From Alcanivorax profundi (lineage in GTDB: Bacteria; Pseudomonadota; Gammaproteobacteria; Pseudomonadales; Alcanivoracaceae), in assembly GCF_003597125.1 (NCBI RefSeq), contig NZ_QYYA01000004.1:62001-126000 (forward strand): 64,000 nt of DNA. Reading direction: 5' to 3'. Position 1 is the stretch's first letter; each line of letters starts with the position of its first letter. The notes under the pieces are model-generated. The model was not told the DNA's origin. It made no database searches and saw only the letters and a program-made list of their open reading frames with translations. Position numbers and translations under genes: made by a program. Positions 34,652-44,040 of this stretch are shown one piece after another.

Positions 34652-36460
34652 ATGTCCGCATTACCCGTTATTACCGCCATGGGCGGCATCAATGCCGCAG
34701 GTCGCAGCGCGCTGCATTTTGGTTACCAGCGCCTGGTCATCGACGCCCTCGCGGAATCGGCCCGACAGGAGACCCTGACCAGCTTGGCTCGCCTGACCGG
34801 ACAGACCCCGGACGCCCAACTTGCCAACACCCTGATTCGTGCTCTGCCCGCAGAGCACCGCCTTCATGCCGCCATCAGCGGCACCAGCGACATTCCCGTT
34901 ACCCTGGAAATGCGCAACATGGATCTGCCTGACCCGCTACCCGCAGGCTGGCAGGTCACCCCTATCGACAAGCGTCGCAGCAAGGTCACCCTGCCTGCGG
35001 GACTGAACCTGAATGTGCCCCACGATGCCCCCCGCCGGGTCAGCGCCGCGGGTCAGCTCCCTGATGGCTTCGATCCCGGTGCCCTGTATGCGTCACGCAG
35101 CCACCCCCGAGCCCTGCAAATGGCGATCTTCGGGATCAGCGACGCGCTGGGGGATCTGGGGATGGACTGGGCCGCCGTGGCCAGCAAGGTTCGGCCGGAC
35201 CAGATCGCGGTATACGCCAGCAACGCCATGTCGCAAATGGACGACTATGGATTGGGTGGCGTGATGCGTTTCCCTCCCAATGGCCACCGCATTACCTCCA
35301 AACAGGTGCCATTGGGGCTGGGAGAGATGACCGCCGATTTCCTCAATGCCTATGTGCTGCATTCGGTGGGCACCACCGGCGGCATGCTCGGAGCCTGTGC
35401 CACCTTCCTCTACAATCTGGAAAAAGGGGTACAGGCCATTCGCAGCGGCAAGTGCCGGGTGGCCATCGTGGGCACCAGCGAAGCCCCGCTGGTGGCAGAA
35501 ATCATGGAAGGCTACCGTGCCATGGGCGCGCTGGCAGAAGACCAGGATCTGGCCGCACTGGATGGCGCCAGCCAGGCGGATGTGCGTCGTGCCTGCCGCC
35601 CGTTCTCCGCCAACTGCGGTTTTACCATGGCCGAGTCCGCCCAGTTCACTGTACTGATGGACGATACCCTCGCTCTGGAACTCGGCGCAGATATTCTTGG
35701 CGCAGTGCCGGATGTGTTTATCCACGCTGACGGGGCCAAGAAATCCATCTCCGCTCCCGGTGTGGGCAATTACCTGACCATGGGCAAGGCCGCCGCCCTC
35801 ACCCGCCAACTGATCGGCGAGCGGGGCCTGCAGCAACACAGTTTTGTGCATGCCCACGGCACCGGCACCCCGCAGAACCGGGTAACAGAGTCGGTCATTC
35901 TGGATCGTACTGCGGCCGCCTTCGGTATCGAAAACTGGCCCATTGTCGGCATCAAATCCTATGTGGGGCACTCGCTGGGCAGCGCCGGGGGCGACCAGCT
36001 GGCGGCGACACTGGGCAGCTTCGCCCACGGCATCCTCCCGGGTATTCGTACCATCGATCATATCGCCGACGACGTGCACCGCCAGCACCTGAACTTCTGT
36101 CTGGAGCATCAGCAGCAGGATGACCTGCAGGCCAGTCTGATCAATTCCAAGGGGTTTGGTGGCAACAACGCCACCGCCGTGGCCCTGTCTGGCTCGGTCA
36201 CCGAAGCCATGCTCCGTCAGCGCCATGGCAACAAGGCCATGAGCGCCTGGCAAAGCGCCAGAGACACCACCCTGGCCAGCAAGGCGGCTTACCGTCACCA
36301 TTGCCTGACAGAAGCCCCCGCCCCCGTGTACAAGTTCAACGAGGGCGTCATGGGGGATGAACAGGTCAGCCTCACACGTGACGCCGTACAACTGGCCGGC
36401 GGTGATGCCATGGCCTTTGATGACGATGCCGGGCTAAGGGAGTTTCAGCTGGACCGCTGA
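34652..36460 (+). CDS. fabY: Beta-ketoacyl-ACP synthase, FabY type
   Basis: 602 aa, close to the roughly 630 aa of Pseudomonas FabY and far longer than FabB/F/H. The thiolase-fold catalytic residues are Cys249 (GACATFLYN), His402 (HAHGTGTPQNR) and the later His in KSYVGHSLGSAGG. The first 150 residues form an extra domain absent from FabB/F (ITAMGGINAAGR start). FabY starts fatty acid synthesis by condensing acetyl-CoA with malonyl-ACP in pseudomonads. Its position after a thiolase fits lipid metabolism. Confidence 0.85.
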   Translation: MSALPVITAMGGINAAGRSALHFGYQRLVIDALAESARQETLTSLARLTGQTPDAQLANTLIRALPAEHRLHAAISGTSDIPVTLEMRNMDLPDPLPAGWQVTPIDKRRSKVTLPAGLNLNVPHDAPRRVSAAGQLPDGFDPGALYASRSHPRALQMAIFGISDALGDLGMDWAAVASKVRPDQIAVYASNAMSQMDDYGLGGVMRFPPNGHRITSKQVPLGLGEMTADFLNAYVLHSVGTTGGMLGACATFLYNLEKGVQAIRSGKCRVAIVGTSEAPLVAEIMEGYRAMGALAEDQDLAALDGASQADVRRACRPFSANCGFTMAESAQFTVLMDDTLALELGADILGAVPDVFIHADGAKKSISAPGVGNYLTMGKAAALTRQLIGERGLQQHSFVHAHGTGTPQNRVTESVILDRTAAAFGIENWPIVGIKSYVGHSLGSAGGDQLAATLGSFAHGILPGIRTIDHIADDVHRQHLNFCLEHQQQDDLQASLINSKGFGGNNATAVALSGSVTEAMLRQRHGNKAMSAWQSARDTTLASKAAYRHHCLTEAPAPVYKFNEGVMGDEQVSLTRDAVQLAGGDAMAFDDDAGLREFQLDR

Positions 36461-36475
36461 GGCTCTGCAGAACAA

Positions 36476-36583
36476 GGGAGCCTCTGAATAACGCCTCGCA
36501 TGCTCAGCCTTTCAGGCTGGAGCGCACATCTGCTGCACACTCCAGGCCGCGCTGAGTACGCAAGGAGTGATTCAGAGGGTCCC
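36476..36583. repeat. 108-bp inverted-repeat element (same family as 20653-20768)
   Basis: GGGAGCCTCTGAATAACGCC at the left and GGAGTGATTCAGAGGGTCCC at the right are imperfect inverted repeats. CTCGCATGCTCAG follows the left end as in the other copies. It lies 16 bases after the fabY stop. Confidence 0.75.
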
Positions 36584-36624
36584 AAGATCTTGCTGCCAAC
36601 CCCGCACCGCCCTAAAGTGCCGGC

Positions 36625-38043
36625 ATGACAAAAATCAAACTCGCGCTGCTGGCGCTGATCGCGGTCATTGCCGCCACCGCCCTCTGGCACCGGTATAAGC
36701 CGCTACCCGGCGGGCTGACCCTGCATGATGGGCCCCTGCCGGCCCATAACCTTGCCTTGCTGGTCGACGACACCTGGGAAACGCCTGACGGACAGCGCGG
36801 CATGCGCCAGGCCATTTTTGACGACATCTTCCGTCTGATCGACCAGGCACAACGGCTGGTGCTCGTGGACATGTTCCTGTTCAACGATTTCAAAGGCGCC
36901 GACGACGACAATCACCGCGCCCTGTCCCGGGAACTCACTGACGCGTTACTGGCCAAGCGTGAGCAACAAGTGCCAGTGGTTCTGATCACCGACCCCCTCA
37001 ATACCCTTTACGGCGGACTGCGCAGCACGTCTCTGGAACAACTGAAACACGCCGGGGTGACCGTTGTGATGACCCCGCTGCCAGCACTGCGTGATTCCAA
37101 CCCGGGCTGGTCTGGTTTGTGGCGCCTGTGCTGTCAGTGGCTTGGCAATGATATCGATGGGGGATGGCTTCCCAACCCCATGGGGGATGGCAAGGTAACC
37201 CTGCGCAGCTATCTGGCCCTTCCCAACTTCAAGGCCAACCACCGCAAAACCCTGGTTGTCGACGAAGGCAGCGACTGGACCGCGCTGGTCACCAGCGCCA
37301 ATCCCCACGATGGCAGCAGCGCGCACAGCAACATCGCCCTGCGCTTCAGTGGCTCCTCTGTAGGCGCCGTGGCACACAGCGAATGGAAAATTGCCGAACT
37401 GGCGGGCATTACCCTTCCTCCCCGGCCCGCCATTCAGCCCACACCAGCGATTGATCACAACACCACGCTGGAGGTCCTCACCGAGGCGGCCATCCGCGAC
37501 GCCTTGCTGGACACTATCGCCCGCAGCAAAGACGGTGACGCGCTGGAAGTGTCTGTCTTTTATCTGTCCCACCGTCCGCTGATTGAGGCCCTCAAAGATG
37601 CGCACCAACGCGGCGTCCAGGTACGGGTATTGCTTGACCCAAACAAGGATGCCTTTGGTCGTGAAAAGAACGGCATCCCGAATCGCCCCGTGGGGGCCGA
37701 GTTGCACGAAGCTGGAATCCCGCTGCGCTGGTGCAATACCCAAGGCGAACAGTGCCATACCAAGATGTTGATGTGGCGCAACGCGGAGCACGCAGAGCTG
37801 ATCCTTGGCTCGGCCAACTTCACCCGCCGCAATCTGGATAACCTGAATCTGGAAACCAGCGTCAGACTCACCGCCCCTGTCACACACTCAGTCATGGTCA
37901 AGGCGACGGATACCTTTGCCCGACGCTGGGAAAACCGTCGCGGTGAAACGCACAGTACCGACTATGCGACCTATGCGGATGAGCGTCTTTGGACATACTG
38001 GCTCTACCGGGTCATGGAATTCACCGGTATCAGTAGTTTCTAG
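36625..38043 (+). CDS. Phospholipase D-family protein, membrane-anchored
   Basis: 472 aa. An N-terminal hydrophobic segment (about 4-20) acts as signal or anchor. Two HKD-type motifs are present: NHRKTLVVDEGSDW with ALVTSANPHD near 205-225, and CHTKMLMWRN with ELILGSANFTRR near 375-400. These are the paired catalytic halves of PLD enzymes such as cardiolipin synthase-like proteins. A conserved pair of Cys (LCCQW, CNTQGEQC) may be disulphide-linked, supporting a periplasmic site. Substrate probably a phospholipid; not certain. Confidence 0.82.
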   Translation: MTKIKLALLALIAVIAATALWHRYKPLPGGLTLHDGPLPAHNLALLVDDTWETPDGQRGMRQAIFDDIFRLIDQAQRLVLVDMFLFNDFKGADDDNHRALSRELTDALLAKREQQVPVVLITDPLNTLYGGLRSTSLEQLKHAGVTVVMTPLPALRDSNPGWSGLWRLCCQWLGNDIDGGWLPNPMGDGKVTLRSYLALPNFKANHRKTLVVDEGSDWTALVTSANPHDGSSAHSNIALRFSGSSVGAVAHSEWKIAELAGITLPPRPAIQPTPAIDHNTTLEVLTEAAIRDALLDTIARSKDGDALEVSVFYLSHRPLIEALKDAHQRGVQVRVLLDPNKDAFGREKNGIPNRPVGAELHEAGIPLRWCNTQGEQCHTKMLMWRNAEHAELILGSANFTRRNLDNLNLETSVRLTAPVTHSVMVKATDTFARRWENRRGETHSTDYATYADERLWTYWLYRVMEFTGISSF

Positions 38044-38055
38044 GGAGCCTCTGAA
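38043..38055. repeat. Half copy of the GGAGCCTCTGAA element end
   Basis: GGGAGCCTCTGAA directly follows the PLD gene, the same placement as the copies at 25234 and 36476. No matching right end is visible. Confidence 0.45.
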
Positions 38056-38124
38056 AAACAGGCACCCCTTGCCGGAAAGGCATACACTGGAATGACCAGA
38101 TCAGGTTGCGACAGGGAGTCCGAC

Positions 38125-39300
38125 ATGACGGTTCCAGATCCAGACACGCTTGCAGCAACCCTTCGCGAGACCAGTGATGAGCAAGGCGCACAGCTCCTGG
38201 CCCGACTGGAAAGCGACGACATTCAGGCCGTTCTCGGCCAACTTCCCGCAGAGAAGGCCGCCTCCGTGGCGGCCCACCTCCTCGACAATCAGCCCCGCCG
38301 CATTCGCGATACCCATGCCGCCATTTCCGGGGTCGAGAAAAGCATCAGCGAGCTGATGACCCCGGCCCCCGCCATCCTGCCCCCCGAGAGCACTGCCGCA
38401 GAAGCATTGGCGTTTCTGGTGAAAACCAAGGACATCGCCGACATCACCTACATTTACGTGACAGACAACCAAACGCTGGTCGGGGTGGTCGTGATGCGGG
38501 ATCTGATTCTCGCCAAGCCTGCCCAGACCCTGGCAGACATCATGATCGCTGAACCGTTCGCCTTTGCGCTGGACACGCCGATCCGGGACGCCATTTCCGA
38601 AGTGCTCAGCCGCCACTATCCGTGCTATCCGGTGGTGGATGCTGACGGCACGCTGATCGGCATTGTCAGAAGCTGGAAACTCTACGAACGTATCGCCGCC
38701 GAGATCAGCGGCCAGGCAGGCGCTCAGGTTGGTGTGGCGAGAGAAGAGCAGATCAATACCCCGATACTCTCCGCCTTTCGCATGCGTCATCCCTGGTTGC
38801 AGGTCAATCTGTTAACGGCCTTTGCCGCGGCGTTTGTGGTCGGGCTGTTCGAAGACACCATCACCCGTATTGTCGCGTTGGCCGTGTTCCTGCCGGTACT
38901 GGCAGGCCAGAGTGGCAACACCGGATGCCAGGCCATGGCCATCACATTGCGAGGGCTCACTCTCGGTAAGTTACGCGACTACCCGGTACACCGGTTATTG
39001 CGAAAGGAAATCCTGCTCGGCGCACTCAACGGCGTGCTTTCCGGGGCGGTCGCCGGCATTGCCATGACACTCTACGCACTGGCCACTGGCGCCACGCAAC
39101 CGGTGATGCTGGGGGTTGTCATTATCGTGGCCATGACGGGGGCCTGTATCGGTAGTGGCTTGTTCGGGGTGCTGGTCCCCTTGACGCTGAAACGCTTCGG
39201 CGCAGACCCGGCCACCGCCAGCAGCATCTTCCTGACCACCTTCACCGACATCCTCGGTATGGGGCTGATGTTGCTGCTCGCCACCACCCTGATCAACTGA
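38125..39300 (+). CDS. MgtE-type divalent cation transporter
   Basis: 391 aa from ATG 38125 (AGGGAG seven bases upstream). A shortened MgtE_N helical domain (about 1-65) is followed by two CBS domains (about 75-195: LMTPAPAILPP, IMIAEPFAFALD) and five membrane segments at the C-terminus, with the family motif PVLAGQSGNTGCQAMA (conserved GNxGxQ). MgtE channels carry Mg2+ inward and the CBS domains gate them by sensing Mg2+. The short N domain makes it about 60 residues smaller than typical. Confidence 0.88.
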   Translation: MTVPDPDTLAATLRETSDEQGAQLLARLESDDIQAVLGQLPAEKAASVAAHLLDNQPRRIRDTHAAISGVEKSISELMTPAPAILPPESTAAEALAFLVKTKDIADITYIYVTDNQTLVGVVVMRDLILAKPAQTLADIMIAEPFAFALDTPIRDAISEVLSRHYPCYPVVDADGTLIGIVRSWKLYERIAAEISGQAGAQVGVAREEQINTPILSAFRMRHPWLQVNLLTAFAAAFVVGLFEDTITRIVALAVFLPVLAGQSGNTGCQAMAITLRGLTLGKLRDYPVHRLLRKEILLGALNGVLSGAVAGIAMTLYALATGATQPVMLGVVIIVAMTGACIGSGLFGVLVPLTLKRFGADPATASSIFLTTFTDILGMGLMLLLATTLIN

Positions 39301-39308
39301 CACTGAGA

Positions 39309-39614
39309 CTATTCGGAAACCGCCTCGTTTTTTGGGGGCCTCTGCTGGAACCAATACAACCCACTGACCGCGCCATTCACAAGCCAGGCGGCAGCGATCA
39401 GGCCACCCGTCATCGGCCAGTGCCACGCCAGCGGGAGGCGCTCGGTACCGGGAATCGCGAGCAGGAACATCGCGGTTTCCATGGCGGCCAGCAATAGCGG
39501 GGCGATGATGCGCGCCAGATAATGCAACTCGATACCCAGCCAGCGCAGCATGGCGGCGGCCATCGTCAGCCCCAGCCAGATCACAATCAGTCCACCAATG
39601 ATGACCGCCATCAT
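39309..39614 (-). CDS. Small three-helix membrane protein
   Basis: 101 aa with three hydrophobic segments (about 3-23, 34-54 and 68-88). Its start overlaps the stop of the YjbR-family gene by four bases (ATGA), so the two are coupled. The family was not recognised. Confidence 0.65.
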   Translation of the reverse strand: MMAVIIGGLIVIWLGLTMAAAMLRWLGIELHYLARIIAPLLLAAMETAMFLLAIPGTERLPLAWHWPMTGGLIAAAWLVNGAVSGLYWFQQRPPKNEAVSE

Positions 39615-40012
39615 GCGTCCTCTCCATTCTGCACGCCATACAAGGCGTCGCGGCCATGCCGTACTTCCATGCCTTCCCGGACCTTTTTGGTCAGGCCTTT
39701 CACCACCAGCGCATAGGAGTGATCTATCATTCTTTCGATCTCGCCCACCGGGATAGAACCGTCCAGCCTGACGGTGTTCCAGTGCTTCTTGTTCATGTGA
39801 TAACCCGGCAACACCGCTGCAAAAATATCACGCAGTGCCAGCGCCTGGTCCGGGTCGCACTTGAGGTTCATGCGCCCTTCTCCCTGCTCTTCACCCAGGG
39901 TGGCAAACATCTTGCCCCGCACCTTCATCACCGCCACATCAGGCCCGAAAGGATAGTCTTCCATCGCTTCGGGCTTGCCGAGGAGATATTGGCGAGCGGT
40001 ATCAACGTCCAT
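39611..40012 (-). CDS. MmcQ/YjbR-family protein
   Basis: 133 aa from the ATG at 40012, which has the ribosome site GAGGTGG; a start at 40039 is possible but weaker. Family motifs: YLLGKPEAMEDYPFGPDVAVMKVRGKMFA, then LKCDPDQALALRD and PGYHMNKKHWNTV. This is the CyaY-like-fold YjbR domain, sometimes called DNA-binding, of uncertain function. Confidence 0.85.
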   Translation of the reverse strand: MDVDTARQYLLGKPEAMEDYPFGPDVAVMKVRGKMFATLGEEQGEGRMNLKCDPDQALALRDIFAAVLPGYHMNKKHWNTVRLDGSIPVGEIERMIDHSYALVVKGLTKKVREGMEVRHGRDALYGVQNGEDA

Positions 40013-40096
40013 GTCCACCTCGTTCAATGCAGGTTCCATTGCCCGACCCGTAGTAAAACGGCCATGTTTAGCAGGGTCAGGTTCTTCGGTTTTCGC

Positions 40097-40117
40097 TGTT
40101 AACTGTTAACTGTTAAC
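40097..40117. repeat. Single heptamer array (TGTTAAC x3)
   Basis: Three exact copies of TGTTAAC lie seven bases from the prfC stop. I see no inverted partner array before the YjbR gene, so this may be a half element of the heptamer family. Confidence 0.6.
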
Positions 40118-40124
40118 TGCCTTC

Positions 40125-41705
40125 TCAGATTTCCCGCGTCTCACGGAACAAGATATCCGGATGCCGCTCTTGCGCCAGCTGCAGGTTGACCCGGGTCGGG
40201 GCCAGATAGGTCAGGTGGCCGGCACCGTCACGGGCCAGATTATCATGGGCCTTGCGTTCAAACGCAGCCATCTCTCGCTCACTGTCCGCTTCCACCCAAC
40301 GGGCGGTGGCCACACTCACCGGCTCATAGCGACAGTCAACACCGTACTCCCCTTTCAGACGGGCGGCGACCACATCAAACTGCAGTGTTCCCACCGCTCC
40401 CAGAATCACGTCGTTATTGCGCAGCGGGAAGAACACCTGGGTCGCGCCTTCTTCGGCCAGCTGGGTAAGCCCCTTATGCAGCTGCTTGCTTTTGAGCGGA
40501 TCATTGAGCACCACGCGCTGAAACAGCTCCGGTGCGAAGTGGGGAATCCCGGTGAAGTTCAGATCTTCGCCTTCAGTGAAGGTGTCGCCAATCTGGATCG
40601 TGCCGTGGTTATGCAGGCCAATGATGTCACCGGAAAACGCCTCTTCCACATTGTCACGCTCGCCCGCCAGAAAGGTCAGCGCATCGGCAATACGTACATC
40701 TTTACCCGTGCGCACCTGCTTGAGCTTGATGCCCTTTTTGTACTTGCCGGAACAGATGCGCATAAAGGCCACCCGGTCTCGGTGCTTGGGGTCCATGTTC
40801 GCCTGAATCTTGAACACGAAACCGGTCATTTTCTCTTCGGCAGCCTCTACCGTCCGGGAGGTCGCATCCCGGGGCTGGGGCGGCGGCGCCCATTCCACCA
40901 GGCCATCGAGCATATGGTCGACACCGAAGTTACCCAGTGCAGTACCAAAAAAGACCGGTGTCAGTTTGCCTGCCAGGAAGCGTTCCAGATCGAATTCGTG
41001 GCTGGCGCCCTGCACCAGCTCAAGGGTATCGCGCAGCTCTTCGGCGTAATCAGCGCCTACTGCAGCATCCAGCTCGGGATTGTTCAGTCCCTGGATCTCG
41101 CGCACGTCCTGCACGGTGTGGCCCTGCCCGGTTTTGTACAACACCGTGGTGTCGCGCAGCAGGTTGTAGACCCCCTTGAAACTTTTGCCCATGCCGATGG
41201 GCCAGGTGATCGGCGCGCACTCGATATTGAGCACGTCCTCGATTTCATCCAGCACCTCGATACCGTCACGGACATCCCGGTCGAGCTTGTTGATAAAGGT
41301 AAGAATCGGCGTATCCCGCAAACGACAGACTTCCATCAGTTTGACGGTTCGCTCTTCTACCCCCTTGGCGGCATCGATCACCATCAAGGCGGAATCCACG
41401 GCGGTAAGGGTTCGGTAGGTATCTTCCGAGAAGTCGGCGTGCCCGGGGGTATCCAGCAGGTTGACGGTGGCGCCCTTGTAAGGGAACTGCATGACCGAGG
41501 TCGTCACGGAAATGCCCCGCTCCTTCTCCATCTCCATCCAGTCAGAGGTGGCGTGCTTGCCGGACTTCTTGCCCTTCACGGTACCTGCGCTCTGGATCAG
41601 GTTTCCGTACAGCAGCAGTTTTTCGGTAATGGTGGTCTTACCGGCGTCCGGGTGCGAAATGATCGCGAAGGTGCGGCGCTTGGCCACCTGGTCTTGCAGG
41701 CTCAT
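40125..41705 (-). CDS. prfC: Peptide chain release factor 3
   Basis: 526 aa, the usual length. GTPase motifs: G1 SHPDAGKTT (about 18-26), G3 [10 protein letters not shown]4 FINKLDRD. The rest follows RF3 ([38 protein letters not shown]). RF3 uses GTP to recycle RF1 and RF2 from the ribosome after peptide release. Stand-alone gene. Confidence 0.96.
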   Translation of the reverse strand: MSLQDQVAKRRTFAIISHPDAGKTTITEKLLLYGNLIQSAGTVKGKKSGKHATSDWMEMEKERGISVTTSVMQFPYKGATVNLLDTPGHADFSEDTYRTLTAVDSALMVIDAAKGVEERTVKLMEVCRLRDTPILTFINKLDRDVRDGIEVLDEIEDVLNIECAPITWPIGMGKSFKGVYNLLRDTTVLYKTGQGHTVQDVREIQGLNNPELDAAVGADYAEELRDTLELVQGASHEFDLERFLAGKLTPVFFGTALGNFGVDHMLDGLVEWAPPPQPRDATSRTVEAAEEKMTGFVFKIQANMDPKHRDRVAFMRICSGKYKKGIKLKQVRTGKDVRIADALTFLAGERDNVEEAFSGDIIGLHNHGTIQIGDTFTEGEDLNFTGIPHFAPELFQRVVLNDPLKSKQLHKGLTQLAEEGATQVFFPLRNNDVILGAVGTLQFDVVAARLKGEYGVDCRYEPVSVATARWVEADSEREMAAFERKAHDNLARDGAGHLTYLAPTRVNLQLAQERHPDILFRETREI

Positions 41706-41774
41706 GAAGCGGGTCTCTGACTGGCAATTTCGAGGGCGCGAGTATAGCAGCCTTGCGCCCCTGTCGCAGCGCGA

Positions 41775-42110
41775 TCAGACGATGCCTGAGCCTTTCAGCT
41801 GACGCTGGCGCATCAGCAGGTACAGCGCGAAACCCACCGCCACACCGGGCACGATCCCCAGTACAAGGGCCAGCCAGCCCCCGCGAATCTGGTAGCGCTG
41901 GCGCTCAAACAGCACCCAGATGGCCAGAATCACCCAGCAAAGGATCACATCCGTGGCATAGCCAGCCGCAAAGGGATTCACGAAGCCGGCAGCAAAAGCC
42001 CCAATGATATCCGGGTTCTCCAGCAAGGGCGGGCCCGCCAGCACCAGAAGTGCGCCACAAAAGATCAGGGCCACCATGATCAACAGGCGGCGAAAAAGCG
42101 TTTCAGACAC
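41775..42110 (-). CDS. DUF2834-like small membrane protein
   Basis: 111 aa from a GTG at 42110 with AAGGGAGA seven bases upstream; the longer frame is non-coding in character. Three hydrophobic segments (about 10-25, 43-63 and 75-95), with GGWLALVLGIVPGVAVGFALYLLMRQ near the end. It matches the general pattern of DUF2834 proteins. Function unknown. Confidence 0.7.
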   Translation of the reverse strand: MSETLFRRLLIMVALIFCGALLVLAGPPLLENPDIIGAFAAGFVNPFAAGYATDVILCWVILAIWVLFERQRYQIRGGWLALVLGIVPGVAVGFALYLLMRQRQLKGSGIV

Positions 42111-42264
42111 GCGTATTCTCCCTTGGATCCATCCAGTCAGTGCTGCCATGGTTGGCAATTTGTGACAGCCTGTCCAGCTTTTACGCTTTTCCGGTGCTAC
42201 CGGATTGGGACTCCTCGCAGGCAGTGCTAGAGTGAGACTTTCATTTTGCTGATGGACCCCTGCC

Positions 42265-42681
42265 ATGAACCTTGTTGCCCGACTTTCCTGCCTGCTTTCC
42301 CTGGCGTTGCTGCTCGCTGCCTGCAGCCAGACTCCAGACACCGGCGAAGCCCGCAAGGTACTGGAAGCAGAACTGGAAAACGCCCACCTTGCCGAGCTGC
42401 TGGAGATTGCCTCGCTGGAAAAGCACAACGGCTACGAAGATGGCAACGGCCTCTACACCATTGAGGTGAGCTACGAACTGGAAGCTCGGGAGAGTCTCTC
42501 GGACTATGCCAACCAGGTGAAAGCTGACGAAAGCCTGTCAGGCATGGACCGCTTCGCCATGATCATGGCACTCAGCGCCCTGCGGGTGGAGTATGGCAAT
42601 TTTCAGGCAGGCGATACCTTTGAGGAAAAACGTGTACTGACCTTCCGGGAAACCGAAAAGGGCTGGAAAGTGGTGGAATAA
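42265..42681 (+). CDS. Small lipoprotein
   Basis: 138 aa. The signal peptide has a lipobox LAAC (Cys20). The mature protein is acidic and mixed alpha/beta (YTIEVSYELEARESLSDY, VLTFRETEKGWKVVE). Family unknown. It ends against a heptamer element facing rimI. Confidence 0.7.
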   Translation: MNLVARLSCLLSLALLLAACSQTPDTGEARKVLEAELENAHLAELLEIASLEKHNGYEDGNGLYTIEVSYELEARESLSDYANQVKADESLSGMDRFAMIMALSALRVEYGNFQAGDTFEEKRVLTFRETEKGWKVVE

Positions 42682-42683
42682 AG

Positions 42684-42758
42684 ACAACGGCGAGTTTCGA
42701 GTTTCGAAAACCAAATGCCACGGGTATTGCTTTTCGCCACTCGTTACTCGTCTCTTGC
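42684..42758. repeat. Compact heptamer element between lipoprotein gene and rimI
   Basis: Left ACAACGG, CGAGTTT, CGAGTTT, CGAAAAC (42684-42711); right CACTCGT, TACTCGT, CTCTTGC (42738-42758), the inverted form. The core is only about 26 bp. The genes on either side are convergent and both end within six bases of the element. Confidence 0.7.
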
Positions 42759-42763
42759 AACTG

Positions 42764-43249
42764 TCATTTATGCCCGCCTCCCAGCAGACATTGCATCAAC
42801 ACCGCATGCTCATGACCATCCCCCTTGCGGTAGTAGTTCTTGCGGATCCCCGTTATCTCGAAACCCAGCGAACGATACAGCGCCTGGGCGCTGACGTTGC
42901 TTTCGCGCACCTCCAGGTACATCACCGTCATGGCATCACTGCAGGCAGCATCCATAGCCTGTACCAGCAACCGCCGGGCAATGCCGCGCCGTAGCCAACG
43001 CGGGGCAACCACGATGTTGAGTACATGGGTTTCATCGAGAATACGCGACAGGATCAGAAACGCGACCAGCTCATCGCCGATCGTCACGACCTGACACAAA
43101 TAGTTGGCATTATCCAGGCAGTCCCGGAAGTGGCTGCGGCTCCAGGGGGTAAGCTGGCTGGCCTCTTCAATGGCCAGCACCGCGTCCAGGTCGTCCCGTT
43201 CCATGGCGCGGATGACCTCCGGCCCGAGGGGAAGCTCAGGTGCCGTCAA
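42764..43249 (-). CDS. rimI: Ribosomal protein S18-alanine N-acetyltransferase
   Basis: 161 aa GNAT protein. Acetyl-CoA motif RWLRRGIARRLL, upstream strand LNIVVAP, and the C-terminal NVSAQALYRSLGFEITGIRKNYY with GHEHAVLM are diagnostic of RimI. It acetylates the N-terminus of S18 and possibly other proteins. Its start overlaps the end of the upstream gene (43236-43982), the same pairing seen for holD-rimI in E. coli. Confidence 0.92.
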   Translation of the reverse strand: MTAPELPLGPEVIRAMERDDLDAVLAIEEASQLTPWSRSHFRDCLDNANYLCQVVTIGDELVAFLILSRILDETHVLNIVVAPRWLRRGIARRLLVQAMDAACSDAMTVMYLEVRESNVSAQALYRSLGFEITGIRKNYYRKGDGHEHAVLMQCLLGGGHK

Positions 43250-43982
43250 ATCCGTGTTCCTGCATCGCTTGCCAGCTGGCTTTCTTGTGCGTGGCGGGAT
43301 CTTCCAGCATTTCGCTGAGCGAACTCACTACCAGAGCCTTGCGCCCACCCAGATCAAAAGCCTGGTAGCGCGGTTGCGAAAACAGCGCCTGATTGAGCGA
43401 CTCGGGTAACAGCATCAGCACACGACTCCCCCCTGCTTGCGCCGAAAGCCCGGCAATAAAAGCCGCCAGCGCCTGGGCCGCTTCATCCGCCTGCATGGGC
43501 TGATCGGTCAGCGGGCAGTAAAAACGACGGGGACGGCCGGGGCGCCCCTGGAACAGGGCCAGTAAACTGGCCATCAAGGGAGCCTCAAACCGTCCGAGCC
43601 CGGGCGCCTGACTATCTTCCTGGGCACACAGCAACCAGGTGTCTGTGCCCTGATGGGCTTCCAGCGTGAACGTGAGCCCCTTGCCGTGAACAGGGACCGG
43701 TTTCTGGGGCGCAGGGGCGTCAGCGGTTGCCGCCACCGCTTTCGGTTTGGGGGCCTCTTGAAGGGAATCCTTCAAGGACACCGCAGGCGTCGGGGGCTGG
43801 TGCGCAGGGGCCGGGTCCACCGGATCAGACGATGCCGGCGTTGCCGCAGGGGGCGCAGAATCTTCGGTCTCGTCTTCCCACTCCAGCCACGGACTCGGCG
43901 CGGCGCCGGGTAGTGGCGCACGGGCCACCCAAGGCGTCAGCCCCAGGGCCTGCAAGTAACTTTGCCGGTAAGCTTCATTCAT
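43236..43982 (-). CDS. Hypothetical protein in the holD position (possible DNA polymerase III psi-like)
   Basis: 248 aa from ATG 43982 (AGGA eight bases upstream). The N-terminus YLQALGLTPWVARAPLPGA resembles the start of HolD/psi (LQQLGITQW with an Arg-Pro after it), the part of psi that binds the clamp loader. A Pro/Ala-rich linker (about 35-100) precedes a folded C-terminal domain (VLMLLPESLNQAL, DLGGRKALVVSSLSEML). It overlaps rimI by 14 bases. The homology is short and the linker is unlike E. coli psi, so the assignment is tentative. Confidence 0.6.
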   Translation of the reverse strand: MNEAYRQSYLQALGLTPWVARAPLPGAAPSPWLEWEDETEDSAPPAATPASSDPVDPAPAHQPPTPAVSLKDSLQEAPKPKAVAATADAPAPQKPVPVHGKGLTFTLEAHQGTDTWLLCAQEDSQAPGLGRFEAPLMASLLALFQGRPGRPRRFYCPLTDQPMQADEAAQALAAFIAGLSAQAGGSRVLMLLPESLNQALFSQPRYQAFDLGGRKALVVSSLSEMLEDPATHKKASWQAMQEHGFDGT

Positions 43983-44040
43983 GGGGCGATTCCTCGGTGC
44001 TGACACCGTTGACGCACCCCCACTATCACGCCAGGGACAT

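Noticed and set aside
35093-36391. 432-codon open frame antisense to fabY
   Set aside because: Shadow frame with no ribosome site or family motif.
40161-41720. 519-codon open frame antisense to prfC
   Set aside because: It mirrors the highly conserved RF3 frame; long antisense frames are common in GC-rich genes and the peptide resembles no protein.
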